Source: a virus
Virus record (IMG/VR): IMGVR_UViG_3300048672_000527
Coordinates: 1 to 64,000 of that record
Reading direction: 5' to 3' (one strand)
Length of the DNA stretch: 64,000 nt
This document shows positions 8,343-17,963 of this stretch, piece after piece. Under the pieces are notes generated by a model. That model was given only the letters and a program-made list of their open reading frames with translations. It searched no databases and was not told the DNA's origin. Position 1 is the first letter of the stretch. Each line of letters opens with the position of its first letter. Made by a program: the position numbers and the translations under genes.

Positions 8343-11080
8343 TGACCGTTGGTTCAATAGCGAACAAAAAGGCTGGTAATAAGAATTACGGTTTTCTGCC
8401 AGTTACACAGGTTGTATCTGGCACAGGTGATCCATATTGGAATAATACATCATTACTTTTATTGGGTAATGGTGCAAATGGTGGCACTAATAGTTCATAT
8501 ATTGATAGCAGTACAAATAATTATACAATAACACAAGTTGGTACTGCTATTCAAGGTTCAGTTGGGCCTGTATATGGTACAACCGGGTCTATATATGTCA
8601 ATTCTGGTGGTGTTGATATACCTATGAATGCAGTAGGGCTTCAGGTCGGGGCAGGTGATTTTACGGCAGAAGCGTGGGTCAATCCTGCTAGTACATCTAA
8701 TATGGTTGTCATTGGCGGCCAGGGGGATTATGCCACTAACGCTGGTATGTCATGGTCTTTATATATTGGTACATCAGGTACTTGCCAGATAAATGTTGGC
8801 GCGACACTGTATACAGTTACGGCCCCGGTAGCGCCAGCAAATACCTGGAGTCATGTTGCATTTGTCCGCAGTGGTTCAAATATATTAACATTTTTAAATG
8901 GTGTTCAAGTAGGAACTACTGCAGTTTCTGGTACTGTTAATAATGGTACTGCAACATATAATGCAGAAATAGGTACATATAAAAATGGGACAAATGCTGT
9001 ATCACAATTCATTGGATACATATCAAACGTCCGTGTGATTAAGGGTGTAGCTTTATATACAACAACATTTACTCCACCTGTAGGGCCACTTACGGCTGTT
9101 GCTAATACTTCATTGTTACTAAATTTTAATAATGCACAAGTTATTGATTCAAGAGCACTTCAAAATATTGGCATTGTCGGTAACGCCAAACTTTCAACAT
9201 CATCACCGAAATACGGCGTAGCAAGTTTGTATTTTGATGGGACAGTTGGATATGCGGTGATGTCAACTTCGAGTCAACTACAATTTGGTACAGGTGATTT
9301 TACCATTGAGTTTTGGTATAATCACTCTTCACGTGTTAGTACATACCCATCGTTATTTTGTAATTATAATGTCGCCGGTGCTGGTGGCATCGGTATCTTT
9401 GCTGGACATAGTACAAATCCCACAAAATATTCTGTTTATTTCAATAATTCAACACTGTTATTAAGTACATCCACATTATCTAGTGGATGGATACATATTG
9501 CAGTTGTTAAATTTGGTGGCAATGCATATCTCTATATTAATGGTATTCAGGAAGCATCTAGTTCTGTCTCTGGTACACTTAATGGGGTAGGTTCTAATAC
9601 ATATATAGGAATAGCTGGTGACGCACTTAATAGTACAACTGTAATTAATGGCTATATTGACGATTTCCGTGTAACTAAAGGTATTGCTCGTTACACAAGT
9701 AATTTTCAAGTACCACAGACAGAATTACCAGCTTATTACTCGTCGCTTAATTATGACCCCAACTGGAGTAATACAAATCTTCTATTGCACGGCGATGGTT
9801 CTAATGCAGCAACTAATAGTACATTTTTAGATAGCAGCACAAATAACGCTACTATTACTGCAACTGGTACACCAACTCAGGGTTCTTACAGCCCATTCCC
9901 ACTATCTACCGGTAATGCATATTCTAAAATTATTAACGGCGGAAGTATGTATTTTGATGGTGGTTCAATGGTTAGTTTACCAGGAACTTACTCTCCAACT
10001 TCTATAGGTGCTGGTGATTTTACATTTGAGTGTTGGGTAAAACCAGATGCAGTTCCAGGGACTCTTTACTGGGTATATGGTGCTCGTGGCGGCGCTTCTG
10101 ATAACACAAGTCCATATTTGGTTATTACTAGCACTGGCTATTCATTTGGTACTGATGGAACTAATATTCTCGTATCATCTGGTGCGCCTTCTACTTCGTC
10201 GTGGACACATATTGCTGTAGTAAGAATAGGATCGGGTACGAATAACTGCAAAATGTACATCAACGGTACGATGGCAGTACAAGCAACAAATACATTCAAT
10301 TTTACGAGTACAATTGGTCCAAGTATAGGTAAGGCTAATGGTGCCACACCATATTACTTTAGTGGATATATCTCAAATGTACGCTTGGTTGTTGGTACTG
10401 GAATTTATACTACGAATTTTACAACACCAACCGCACCATTAAATGCAGTAACAAATACCCAATTATTACTATTGGGTACAAATGCAGCTATTTATGATAA
10501 TGCAGCAAAATCAAATTTAGTTGTTCTTGGTAATTCTGCCACAATGGTATCGGTCAATAAATTTGGTGGAAGTTCTCTATTCTTTGATGGAACTGGGGAT
10601 TATCTAATACCATATAATAACTCAGCTTTCACATTAGGTGCGGGTGATTGGACAATTGAATGTTGGATTTATTTGAACTCTGTTGGCTCACAGATGACAA
10701 TCTATGATGGAAGACCTGGTTCAAATGGTGTATATCCTTATCTTTATGTTGCAGCATCTGGCGCAGTGTCTTATCTGACAAGTAGCACAGTTCGACTTGG
10801 CTCAACTACAGCATTAAGTGCTAGCACCTGGTATCATATTGCTCTTTGTAAAGTCTCTGGCATAACAACTATGTACATAAATGGAACTAATGCTACAGGT
10901 AGTTCTTATACAGATGTGAATACATATTTGGCACCATCTGCAGGTTATCCTCGTATTGGTGCAGATATGACAGCAGCAACAGGTTTTAACGGATATATTG
11001 ACGATTTTAGAATTACTGTTGGACTAGCTCGTTACACTGCAGCTTTTGTCCCACCGTTAACTGCTTTCCCAGATAGGTAA
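8342..11080 (+). CDS. LamG/concanavalin-like tail fibre or adhesin, four lectin domains
   Basis: The 912-residue protein contains four laminin-G/concanavalin-type beta-sandwich domains. Their diagnostic strands GDFTAEAWV, GDFTIEFWY, GDFTFECWV and GDWTIECWI start near residues 105, 318, 559 and 768, and each domain closes with a GYI(S/D)(N/D)(V/F)R strand. The domains form two tandem copies of a two-domain unit, so the gene looks internally duplicated. Such domains bind glycans, so a receptor-binding role on the tail fibre is likely. The gene lies inside a run of beta-rich fibre genes and starts on the stop of its neighbour. Confidence 0.85.
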   Translation: MTVGSIANKKAGNKNYGFLPVTQVVSGTGDPYWNNTSLLLLGNGANGGTNSSYIDSSTNNYTITQVGTAIQGSVGPVYGTTGSIYVNSGGVDIPMNAVGLQVGAGDFTAEAWVNPASTSNMVVIGGQGDYATNAGMSWSLYIGTSGTCQINVGATLYTVTAPVAPANTWSHVAFVRSGSNILTFLNGVQVGTTAVSGTVNNGTATYNAEIGTYKNGTNAVSQFIGYISNVRVIKGVALYTTTFTPPVGPLTAVANTSLLLNFNNAQVIDSRALQNIGIVGNAKLSTSSPKYGVASLYFDGTVGYAVMSTSSQLQFGTGDFTIEFWYNHSSRVSTYPSLFCNYNVAGAGGIGIFAGHSTNPTKYSVYFNNSTLLLSTSTLSSGWIHIAVVKFGGNAYLYINGIQEASSSVSGTLNGVGSNTYIGIAGDALNSTTVINGYIDDFRVTKGIARYTSNFQVPQTELPAYYSSLNYDPNWSNTNLLLHGDGSNAATNSTFLDSSTNNATITATGTPTQGSYSPFPLSTGNAYSKIINGGSMYFDGGSMVSLPGTYSPTSIGAGDFTFECWVKPDAVPGTLYWVYGARGGASDNTSPYLVITSTGYSFGTDGTNILVSSGAPSTSSWTHIAVVRIGSGTNNCKMYINGTMAVQATNTFNFTSTIGPSIGKANGATPYYFSGYISNVRLVVGTGIYTTNFTTPTAPLNAVTNTQLLLLGTNAAIYDNAAKSNLVVLGNSATMVSVNKFGGSSLFFDGTGDYLIPYNNSAFTLGAGDWTIECWIYLNSVGSQMTIYDGRPGSNGVYPYLYVAASGAVSYLTSSTVRLGSTTALSASTWYHIALCKVSGITTMYINGTNATGSSYTDVNTYLAPSAGYPRIGADMTAATGFNGYIDDFRITVGLARYTAAFVPPLTAFPDR

Positions 11081-11083
11081 GAT

Positions 11084-12274
11084 ATGCTAGGTAGTCGCGC
11101 ATTTGGTTCGACTCCGCTTGGTACTGAGGTATTAAGTTCGGGTGGCTCATCTCCCGATATAACACTCGGTGTATCTAACGTCGCTTCTAGCACAGTCGTA
11201 GGTAATTTAACTTCTACTGTGGCCGTTAACATTAATCTTACCGGTACTCAATCTGTTATTTCCGCCGGAAATATTGGAACCACATCATCCGCAAGTTTGG
11301 TGATCACAGGTAATGCAGCTGCACTATCAACCGGCAATGTAACTAATTCTAGCTCAATTTCAATTGGGATTTCTGGTAATGGAATCACTGGTGGTGTTAA
11401 TCAAGTAACAACATCTGCTACATCAACAATTGCAATAACCGGTAACTCTACTACTTCTGCTACTGGAACAGTGACAACTGCTTCTGGTAAAAGTGTCGAA
11501 ATTTCTGGTATTGCTTCAACCACTGGAACTGGTAGTTTAACAACATCTGCTATTTCTACAAATAGTCTATCTGGTGTATCATCCACTACTGCTACTGGAA
11601 CAGCTCTAACTACAGAGGATGATGTTTCTAGTCTGACCGGAGTATCTTTAACGGGTTCTACTGGATCAGTTGGCTTTACTGTCGGTGTTAATATCACACT
11701 AGGTGGTAATTCAAGCCCAGTTTCTATAGGAACTCTGGTTAATTCTGCTACTGCAAATAGAGCTATCACCGGTGTTGCATTAAATACTTCTACTGGAATA
11801 GTAACCTCAGCAAATTCTCTGGTTATAGGTCTGAGTGGTAATACAGCTGTAGCAACATCTGGATTTATCTCGTCTAGTTCTACTGTTTCTTGTTCTCTAT
11901 CTGGTAATACAGCTAGTGGAACAGTTGGTAATCCATACTCAGAAAAACCTGTATCTCTATCTGGTAATACAGCTACTGGTACAGTTGGTAATATACAAAA
12001 GACACTAGAAGTAAGAATTGGTCTCGGTGGTGTTACTGCTTCTGGCTTTACTGCTCTAATGCACGGTTTGATTAATTTTAAACCACATAGCGTGCTGGCC
12101 GATAGTTATACAAATACATATGTTATACCGACTGTAACAAATGCGGGTAAATTTGGTGTAGAAACGGCCACGGCCAGAGTGAATTTATCCAATCCTAACG
12201 GCACTAAATATACAAAACGCGCACAGATAAGTGAAGACCCAGTAACGTCTTTCAAAGTTGAGGAAACAGTGTGA
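11084..12274 (+). CDS. Repetitive fibre protein with Gly-Asn repeats
   Basis: Most of the 396 residues are degenerate repeats of about 20-24 residues built around S/T-G-N-x-(4-6)-G-x-V, such as ITGNSTTSATGTV and LSGNTASGTVGN. This predicts a fibrous beta structure. The last 80 residues (from about HGLINFKPHS) are non-repetitive and may form a cap or attachment domain. The same repeat occurs once at the end of the next gene and in the protein encoded at 17964. A fibre shaft role is inferred from the repeats and position. Confidence 0.7.
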   Translation: MLGSRAFGSTPLGTEVLSSGGSSPDITLGVSNVASSTVVGNLTSTVAVNINLTGTQSVISAGNIGTTSSASLVITGNAAALSTGNVTNSSSISIGISGNGITGGVNQVTTSATSTIAITGNSTTSATGTVTTASGKSVEISGIASTTGTGSLTTSAISTNSLSGVSSTTATGTALTTEDDVSSLTGVSLTGSTGSVGFTVGVNITLGGNSSPVSIGTLVNSATANRAITGVALNTSTGIVTSANSLVIGLSGNTAVATSGFISSSSTVSCSLSGNTASGTVGNPYSEKPVSLSGNTATGTVGNIQKTLEVRIGLGGVTASGFTALMHGLINFKPHSVLADSYTNTYVIPTVTNAGKFGVETATARVNLSNPNGTKYTKRAQISEDPVTSFKVEETV

Positions 12275-12669
12275 TTCAAGAACTCCAATCAGCCAGAATT
12301 GATTTATACATAGATCAAGGTGATACTTACTACAAACCCTTTACAATTAAGGACGACTCTGGTGCTGTCCTAGATCTATCTGGTTACACCGTAGAAGCTG
12401 TCATGAAAAGATATTTTAATACCAAAACTGATTATAATTTGGTCGCATCTGTAGTTGACGCACCAACCGGGAAGATTGCATTGAGTATGTCTGAAATGGC
12501 TAGTCGTGCATTGTTAAATGATCGCTATGTTTATTCTGTGAAATTAAGAAATAGTACAGTAGCTGTCAAGATTATTGAAGGTCAAGTTCTTGTGACAAAT
12601 ACAACTATTGCACCTGTTACTCTTAACTTAGGTATTACTGGTAATCAATCAGTAGGAACCGGAGCATAA
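12271..12669 (+). CDS. Baseplate/fibre adaptor-like protein
   Basis: Translation starts at a GTG that overlaps the upstream TGA, with GAGG ten bases before it. The first 110 of 132 residues form an Ig-like or BppU-like beta domain starting IDLYIDQGDTYYKPFTI, a pattern used by proteins that join fibres to the baseplate. The C-terminus (LGITGNQSVGTG) is one unit of the repeat that builds the previous protein, suggesting the two assemble together. The BppU comparison is by pattern only. Confidence 0.6.
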   Translation: MIQELQSARIDLYIDQGDTYYKPFTIKDDSGAVLDLSGYTVEAVMKRYFNTKTDYNLVASVVDAPTGKIALSMSEMASRALLNDRYVYSVKLRNSTVAVKIIEGQVLVTNTTIAPVTLNLGITGNQSVGTGA

Positions 12670-12720
12670 CGGATGTCAGATAATATTCCAAATTTTAGTT
12701 ACTGATACAAAGGTTAAATA

Positions 12721-15516
12721 ATGGTCGCTTATGTAATGACTGGTAGTGGTACATTCCGAGATATCGGTAATGCTGCTATCTGGGGTGTCGCTACTGCTCG
12801 GGCAGGAGGAGACACTATTAACACGAACGGGTTTAACTTAACCATTGACCAGGATACTCGTTATGGATTATCCGGTACAACATCTACCACATTAGGTAAT
12901 ATTACCATTAATGCTACTAAGGGTGGTAATTTAAATATCGATGCAACCAAAGTTTGGTTAGTACCATTTAACACTGGTAGTGGTACGATTACAGCCGGTA
13001 CATCAGTAACTCTATCTCCAGCCACTGGAAATGTGATTGGTCTTTACTCCGCAGTTACTGCTGCACCAGTTCTCACTGGTGTTGCGACTGGTTGGCTCAA
13101 ACTAACAAACGTTGTCGGAACTATTCCTAGTTCCGGAACCTTTACTCAAGCTGGATATACATTTACTATATCTGGGGCTCCAATTCGTGGTTTTATTGAA
13201 ATTAACGGCGATGAAGCAAGTGGTATTATTGCTAACCGTCTCGGAACAGTAACTATAGCAGGAGCTTGGTACGAAGTTGGTTCTACATCGGGTTCAAGTG
13301 CTACAACATATCAATTACCAACTAACGGCAGTATTCAATATTTTCCCGGTGTATATGTAGATACTGATTCTGTTACTATAACAGGGGCTTCATGGTCTGC
13401 TGGTGTTGCTACATATACCTTTGCGGGTCACCCATTTTTAGTTGGTGACGAGTTAACTGTTACGGGTGCTACTCCGTCGGGATATAATGTAACTGATACG
13501 CCAATAACCGCCGTAACAGCTAATACATTCAGCGTTGCTATGGCAGTTGATCCTACAGCTTGGTCAACAGGTGGAGCAGCAAAAGTTCTCGAAGCGTATC
13601 CTTGTGCAGGTTCTCTAGTCGCCGCAGCATCTACAGCAACGGATGCACTTCGTGGAAAAGTATGCTGGATTTCTACAGCTGGTATTCTGAGATTTGGTTC
13701 TGACGGTACTAACACAGTTGGTAACGTTCCAGTAGCTGGTAAACGTATCCGTATTCCGAATATTCTTACAGCAAATAATACAACAGCAGCAAGAACTGCA
13801 AACGTATTGCCAAATGCGACACTAGCAACTCGGTATGACTTTACATCAACTGGTGGCGGAGCTGTAGTTATTAATAAGGCCAACTTTGCTTGGTACCCGT
13901 CTTTTGTTCAACCATATTCATTGTCGATGACATATGCGATGGTCTTAGATCAGTTACAGATTGATGAAATCGCACAATACGCAACTTTTAATCGGGTGGG
14001 TGTTGGTCAAACTGCAGCACAGGCCCAATTCGCGTTATTGGGGACACTATGCTTCGCCGGGGGCGTCTTTAACGGTTGTGTGTTTACTAGAGCTACATTG
14101 GCAGCAGCAAGTACATATATTAACTCGTTAACCGACATGACGGGTTTTACGTTTAACTCATGTCGTGAGTATAGTTTTGTCTTCCGTGCTAATGCAACCA
14201 CTGGCGCGGCAACTTTATTGCGTGTAAACAACTGTACATGGAATAACCATACTATGGGTCTAGGGCAGCACCTAATCACCACATGCTCCGGGTTAACTTA
14301 CAAAAACACTATCTATTTTGACAATATGACCACCACTGGTACCACAATGCCAATGAGTGTGTGGGCAGTTGCTTCAAATACAAACAATTGTGTATTTGAC
14401 GGTCTGACATTTGGTGGTGGAACTAACGTGCAACCTTATACTGCCATATTGTCAGTTAATGCTGCGGGTTGTTCTAATATTAAACTGAGAAATATTGGTA
14501 CATATGCTGCACCATTAAGTCTTGGTTCAACTAATGCTACTGGTTTAATTACAGTTTTTGCAGCTTCTGCTGCTGCTTCAAACGTTAAAGTACAACGTGT
14601 TTATGTAGCAAATACAAGAACCGGACAACTAACTGCTGATAACTCCACCACAGGTGTTTTGTTTGAATCCGTGTTTGGTGATTATGCGGACGCTGCTGAT
14701 GTGGCGGCAATTTTGAATTTCCAACGTAAAAGTATAGGTGGAACACCAGCTTTAACAGCTCAAGTTGCTATCTACGGAACACATTGGTTTGATTGCTATA
14801 CAAGTGCAACAGCGGGCCGTATTGGTCTATTAATGAATGAAGCATCTGCTTCAACTACAGCGCAAGTAACGTTGACTAATGGAGCGGCGTTTACAGCGGC
14901 GGGTGGTTTATATATGCCAACCATTGGTATGACTGCTACATTTGAAATCCCATACTATCTAATAGGACATACTGCATTCCAAAACAGTGCTGCTATTATG
15001 GCTGGTGGTACTGCTACGAACTACACATACGGTTTCCAAATTGACAAGAATGATGGTGCTGGTTGGTCAACACTTACCTCAGGTTCTACTGCAACAACTC
15101 TTGCAACAGCATTAAATGCTCTAACTGGTATTGATGCTAGTAAGGGTTTCAAACTTCGTATTAAGATTACAACTGGTACTGCTAATACCACAGCTATTAC
15201 AAGTTTTTATGTATTGACGAGTAGCACAACAACAAGTCAAGCATATCAATACCCACTAGATACTATTAACTTAACTCTTACCGGTCTTCAGACCGGTAGT
15301 GATGTGGTTATTCTAGCCGCCGGAACATCAACTGAAAGAAGTAGTGTTGATGCAAATGCAACATCCACTTGGACGTATATATACGCAACACAGGAAACTA
15401 TTGATATCGGTGTTTTCAAGGCTGGCTATGTTCCATTTTATATTAGAAACTATTCACTGGCTGCATCGGATGCATCACTTCCGATTGCACAAGTTATTGA
15501 TCGGGCATACGCATGA
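12721..15516 (+). CDS. Large tail fibre / beta-helix protein
   Basis: The 931-residue protein is rich in Thr, Gly, Ala and Asn. Residues about 470-640 show short regularly spaced strands with Asn/Cys ladders (VNNCTWNNH, NNCVFDGLTF, CSNIKLRN) typical of a right-handed parallel beta helix. The N-terminal part (residues 1-60) is probably the virion attachment domain. The C-terminal 130 residues form separate beta domains. No catalytic motif for polysaccharide cleavage is obvious. It is probably a receptor-binding fibre or tailspike component. Its stop overlaps the ATG of the small gene that follows. Confidence 0.75.
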   Translation: MVAYVMTGSGTFRDIGNAAIWGVATARAGGDTINTNGFNLTIDQDTRYGLSGTTSTTLGNITINATKGGNLNIDATKVWLVPFNTGSGTITAGTSVTLSPATGNVIGLYSAVTAAPVLTGVATGWLKLTNVVGTIPSSGTFTQAGYTFTISGAPIRGFIEINGDEASGIIANRLGTVTIAGAWYEVGSTSGSSATTYQLPTNGSIQYFPGVYVDTDSVTITGASWSAGVATYTFAGHPFLVGDELTVTGATPSGYNVTDTPITAVTANTFSVAMAVDPTAWSTGGAAKVLEAYPCAGSLVAAASTATDALRGKVCWISTAGILRFGSDGTNTVGNVPVAGKRIRIPNILTANNTTAARTANVLPNATLATRYDFTSTGGGAVVINKANFAWYPSFVQPYSLSMTYAMVLDQLQIDEIAQYATFNRVGVGQTAAQAQFALLGTLCFAGGVFNGCVFTRATLAAASTYINSLTDMTGFTFNSCREYSFVFRANATTGAATLLRVNNCTWNNHTMGLGQHLITTCSGLTYKNTIYFDNMTTTGTTMPMSVWAVASNTNNCVFDGLTFGGGTNVQPYTAILSVNAAGCSNIKLRNIGTYAAPLSLGSTNATGLITVFAASAAASNVKVQRVYVANTRTGQLTADNSTTGVLFESVFGDYADAADVAAILNFQRKSIGGTPALTAQVAIYGTHWFDCYTSATAGRIGLLMNEASASTTAQVTLTNGAAFTAAGGLYMPTIGMTATFEIPYYLIGHTAFQNSAAIMAGGTATNYTYGFQIDKNDGAGWSTLTSGSTATTLATALNALTGIDASKGFKLRIKITTGTANTTAITSFYVLTSSTTTSQAYQYPLDTINLTLTGLQTGSDVVILAAGTSTERSSVDANATSTWTYIYATQETIDIGVFKAGYVPFYIRNYSLAASDASLPIAQVIDRAYA

Positions 15517-15704
15517 AAATACAAATTATATCTTCTACGGATAACAAATTCCTTGGGAAAATTATTGAAGACTCTTTTCCCCTACAATTAGATGAGGAGC
15601 ACATCTTTACACCTGATGGAAAGATGCAAATCGGGGGAAAGATAACTCGTTATTATTCCTCAAACTATTCGATCGATGTTCAAGAGTACGTCGAACAAAT
15701 ATAA
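15513..15704 (+). CDS. Small conserved protein, unknown function
   Basis: This 63-residue protein (start MKIQIISSTDNKFLGKII) is translationally coupled to the large fibre gene by an ATGA overlap. It has no membrane segment or metal motif. The end of the gene contains a T4-type late promoter for the next gene. Fibre assembly chaperones are often encoded right after fibre genes, so this is a candidate, but only by position. Confidence 0.65.
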   Translation: MKIQIISSTDNKFLGKIIEDSFPLQLDEEHIFTPDGKMQIGGKITRYYSSNYSIDVQEYVEQI

Positions 15705-15707
15705 ATA
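15700..15707 (+). promoter_or_regulatory. T4-type late promoter
   Basis: The octamer TATAAATA followed by CAG matches the T4 late promoter consensus read by RNA polymerase with gp55 and the gp33 co-activator. It lies 22 bases before the ATG of a major virion gene and overlaps the end of the preceding gene. A gp33-like gene is present in this window. Confidence 0.75.
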
Positions 15708-15728
15708 CAGTAAACATTAGGAAGAAAT

Positions 15729-17363
15729 ATGGCAAAAATTGCTCTTAAATCAGGATTAAACGTTGGTACTGAACTAACAGTTAATACATCTACTAAGAAA
15801 ATTACACTTAACGTGGCTGGCAACTTAGTTGCCAAAGACGGTGTGTCTTGGCAGGCACTTTACTCTAAGTGTGTTGACTTGTGGACAACAGCAACATACA
15901 ATGATTTCCCGTTTCCATTCTACGCATTGGACGTATTGTCGGGTCAATTCCTTATGGGTACTGACGGTGCAACATACTCCGGATGGACTTTCGCGGATGA
16001 TGCATCACGTGGTTACATGCGGGATGGTGGTTGGTCAGAATATAATGCGGCAGGCGTTTTAGCTCGCCAATATGTAGGCATTATCTCTCTGGGTACTGTT
16101 TCTGCAGGTTCTCAGTTATACTATCAAACAACATCAACTGGCGCGCCAGTTAACTTCATCTATACTGATGCTGCCAACCAAGGTGTTCAAGTATATGGTG
16201 ATATTGCAGCTGATGCAACGACTACAACATTTGACACACGAACATTCTTTAAAGGTTATGTTCGTGAATACGCGAAGAAATACAAAGACTCTGTTTTGGC
16301 GGATACTGGTAAGACCGGTACTGGCGCGAACATTGTTAATATGCTGTTGTCCAATGAAAATGACTTGGATATTCAGATTGCTGACGCTTCAATTGGTACT
16401 TCCCCATATTCAGAAATCAATGTTAAGTATTTCCCAACAGCATTCAATAAGGATATTGATACCTCAGGTACTAATCGTTCTTTTGGTATTGTAGTTGATG
16501 TTGGTACCCACTCGGGTGTTGATGGTTCGTGCACTTCCGCTGGTAATACATTTACAACTGCTGGCGCTGGTATCACTGGTGCCAATTATGTTGGTGGTAC
16601 ACTAACAATTCACTCAGGTACAAATAAGGGAACTTATAATATTTCCGGTACTCCAAGTGCTACAGTTGTTACTATTTCAACAACATTCCCAAATACACAA
16701 TCTGCTCAGAGTTTTACTTTGCAACGTGCTGCGCCAGTAGCGGCTTCATTGCAACAGATTTACACAAAGATCCAATACCAACTGCGTCAAAACAGTAACA
16801 TCAACGGTCTTGCATCTGCTGGTTCAGTTACTGGTAAGACAGCAGTTCAACAATTGAACTTTGTTGGTTCCGCACTAAAAGCTGGTTTCTATGCACCAAC
16901 AAATCCAAATGGTGGTGGTACCGGTGTTACCATTATGGGTTATGCCGCCGCTGATGTGAATAGCTTTACATCGTACGATAATGCAGCAACAGCCCGTGAC
17001 TATCCTTTCTCATCTGCTGGTAACATTATCTGTAATGCAAACCTGACAAGTGGTTCTACTGGTTATTACCGTTTGTATTTCACTACAAACCCCGCAGGTA
17101 ACTATGGAACTGCAACCGCGGTGACTGTTAATAATGCTCTCGGTGTGCCGATTGCTGGAACAATTACCTCCGGTACTATTAGCTTTACATTTGATTACAC
17201 TGGCAACGTACAGGGCGGCCGCACGGGTGGTACTGATGCTGCAGTTACTTTAGTTGCAGGTAATGCCGGCAAAGCTAAACCCGTAGTAGTAACTGGTTTG
17301 CTAACCGCATCAAAATCGATCAGTATTTCCGCAACAGCAGAAACCGAACGTTCATATCTGTAA
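15729..17363 (+). CDS. Conserved virion structural protein
   Basis: The 544-residue product starts MAKIALKSGLNVGTELTVN and contains TFFKGYVREYAKKYKDSVL near residue 175. I recall this combination from a structural protein family widespread in T4-like phages. It has its own late promoter and an AGGAAG ribosome site, consistent with high expression. The C-terminal third is Gly/Thr-rich beta structure. A fibre, collar or other tail-surface location is possible; the sequence does not decide. Confidence 0.75.
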   Translation: MAKIALKSGLNVGTELTVNTSTKKITLNVAGNLVAKDGVSWQALYSKCVDLWTTATYNDFPFPFYALDVLSGQFLMGTDGATYSGWTFADDASRGYMRDGGWSEYNAAGVLARQYVGIISLGTVSAGSQLYYQTTSTGAPVNFIYTDAANQGVQVYGDIAADATTTTFDTRTFFKGYVREYAKKYKDSVLADTGKTGTGANIVNMLLSNENDLDIQIADASIGTSPYSEINVKYFPTAFNKDIDTSGTNRSFGIVVDVGTHSGVDGSCTSAGNTFTTAGAGITGANYVGGTLTIHSGTNKGTYNISGTPSATVVTISTTFPNTQSAQSFTLQRAAPVAASLQQIYTKIQYQLRQNSNINGLASAGSVTGKTAVQQLNFVGSALKAGFYAPTNPNGGGTGVTIMGYAAADVNSFTSYDNAATARDYPFSSAGNIICNANLTSGSTGYYRLYFTTNPAGNYGTATAVTVNNALGVPIAGTITSGTISFTFDYTGNVQGGRTGGTDAAVTLVAGNAGKAKPVVVTGLLTASKSISISATAETERSYL

Positions 17364-17369
17364 TCCAGA

Positions 17370-17377
17370 TATAAATA
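17370..17377 (+). promoter_or_regulatory. T4-type late promoter
   Basis: An exact TATAAATA octamer lies in the short gap after the previous stop and 40 bases before the next start. Its placement matches the late promoter upstream of the preceding virion gene. Confidence 0.7.
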
Positions 17378-17416
17378 AATGACAAATTGTCATGAAGTTT
17401 AACCTGGAAACACAAC

Positions 17417-17959
17417 GTGAGTATATCGTTTGATGGCACCACAAAAATTGCCACATTATCACTAGGAACCACAACCCTATCTGTTTTAGATCTCTATAGC
17501 AGATGGGTTGATTGGTTACTCACGTCGGATAATTCAAAATTCCCCGTAATGTTTTCCACAGTGGGTGGAGACGTTATTGACTCAGCTGCTGGTACTTCTA
17601 TTCCAACATACGCATTCTTACAGAATGGTTGGAGAATCAAACCACAAGAAGCAAATCACACACTAAACGTAACTGGTGGTGTATTATTGGTTGCTGGTGG
17701 TGGTGATCCTTTTATTAATACCACCGGTAGCTATATTGTACGAATAAATTATAGTCAGCCGGTGCAAGCTATTACTGTTGCTACTGGTGGATCGTCTGGG
17801 CTGACTACGCAACAGGAAACAATGCTACTTGAAATGTATAACCTACTTGGTCTTGATCCTACTAAACCTCTAGTAGTTACTAATACTACAAGAACTGCTG
17901 GTACAATTAGTCAGACTATTGACACCAATGCATCTCAAACAACAGTCACACGGGTATGA
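17417..17959 (+). CDS. Conserved virion protein, fibre/baseplate associated
   Basis: A GTG start with GGAA ten bases upstream gives MSISFDGTTKIATLSLG. The 180-residue protein has a first domain with LDLYSRWVDWLL and FFLQ-like strands ending around LNVTGGVLLVAGGGDPF, then a helical segment TTQQETMLLEMYNLLGL typical of a trimerising region, and a Thr-rich tail. This pattern recurs in myovirus fibre regions. It is read from its own late promoter. The trimeric helix is inferred from heptad spacing. Confidence 0.7.
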   Translation: MSISFDGTTKIATLSLGTTTLSVLDLYSRWVDWLLTSDNSKFPVMFSTVGGDVIDSAAGTSIPTYAFLQNGWRIKPQEANHTLNVTGGVLLVAGGGDPFINTTGSYIVRINYSQPVQAITVATGGSSGLTTQQETMLLEMYNLLGLDPTKPLVVTNTTRTAGTISQTIDTNASQTTVTRV

Positions 17960-17963
17960 TTGA

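Noticed and set aside
11250-12000. Regular repeats resembling a CRISPR array
   Set aside because: The repeats are degenerate, in frame, and encode Gly/Asn/Thr-rich protein; there are no constant repeats with unique spacers.
13428-13883. Long minus-strand open frame inside the large fibre gene, and similar ones at 11401-11769, 18017-18319 and 22557-22916
   Set aside because: They are antisense shadows of Gly/Thr/Ala-rich or conserved plus-strand genes, without ribosome sites or recognisable products.
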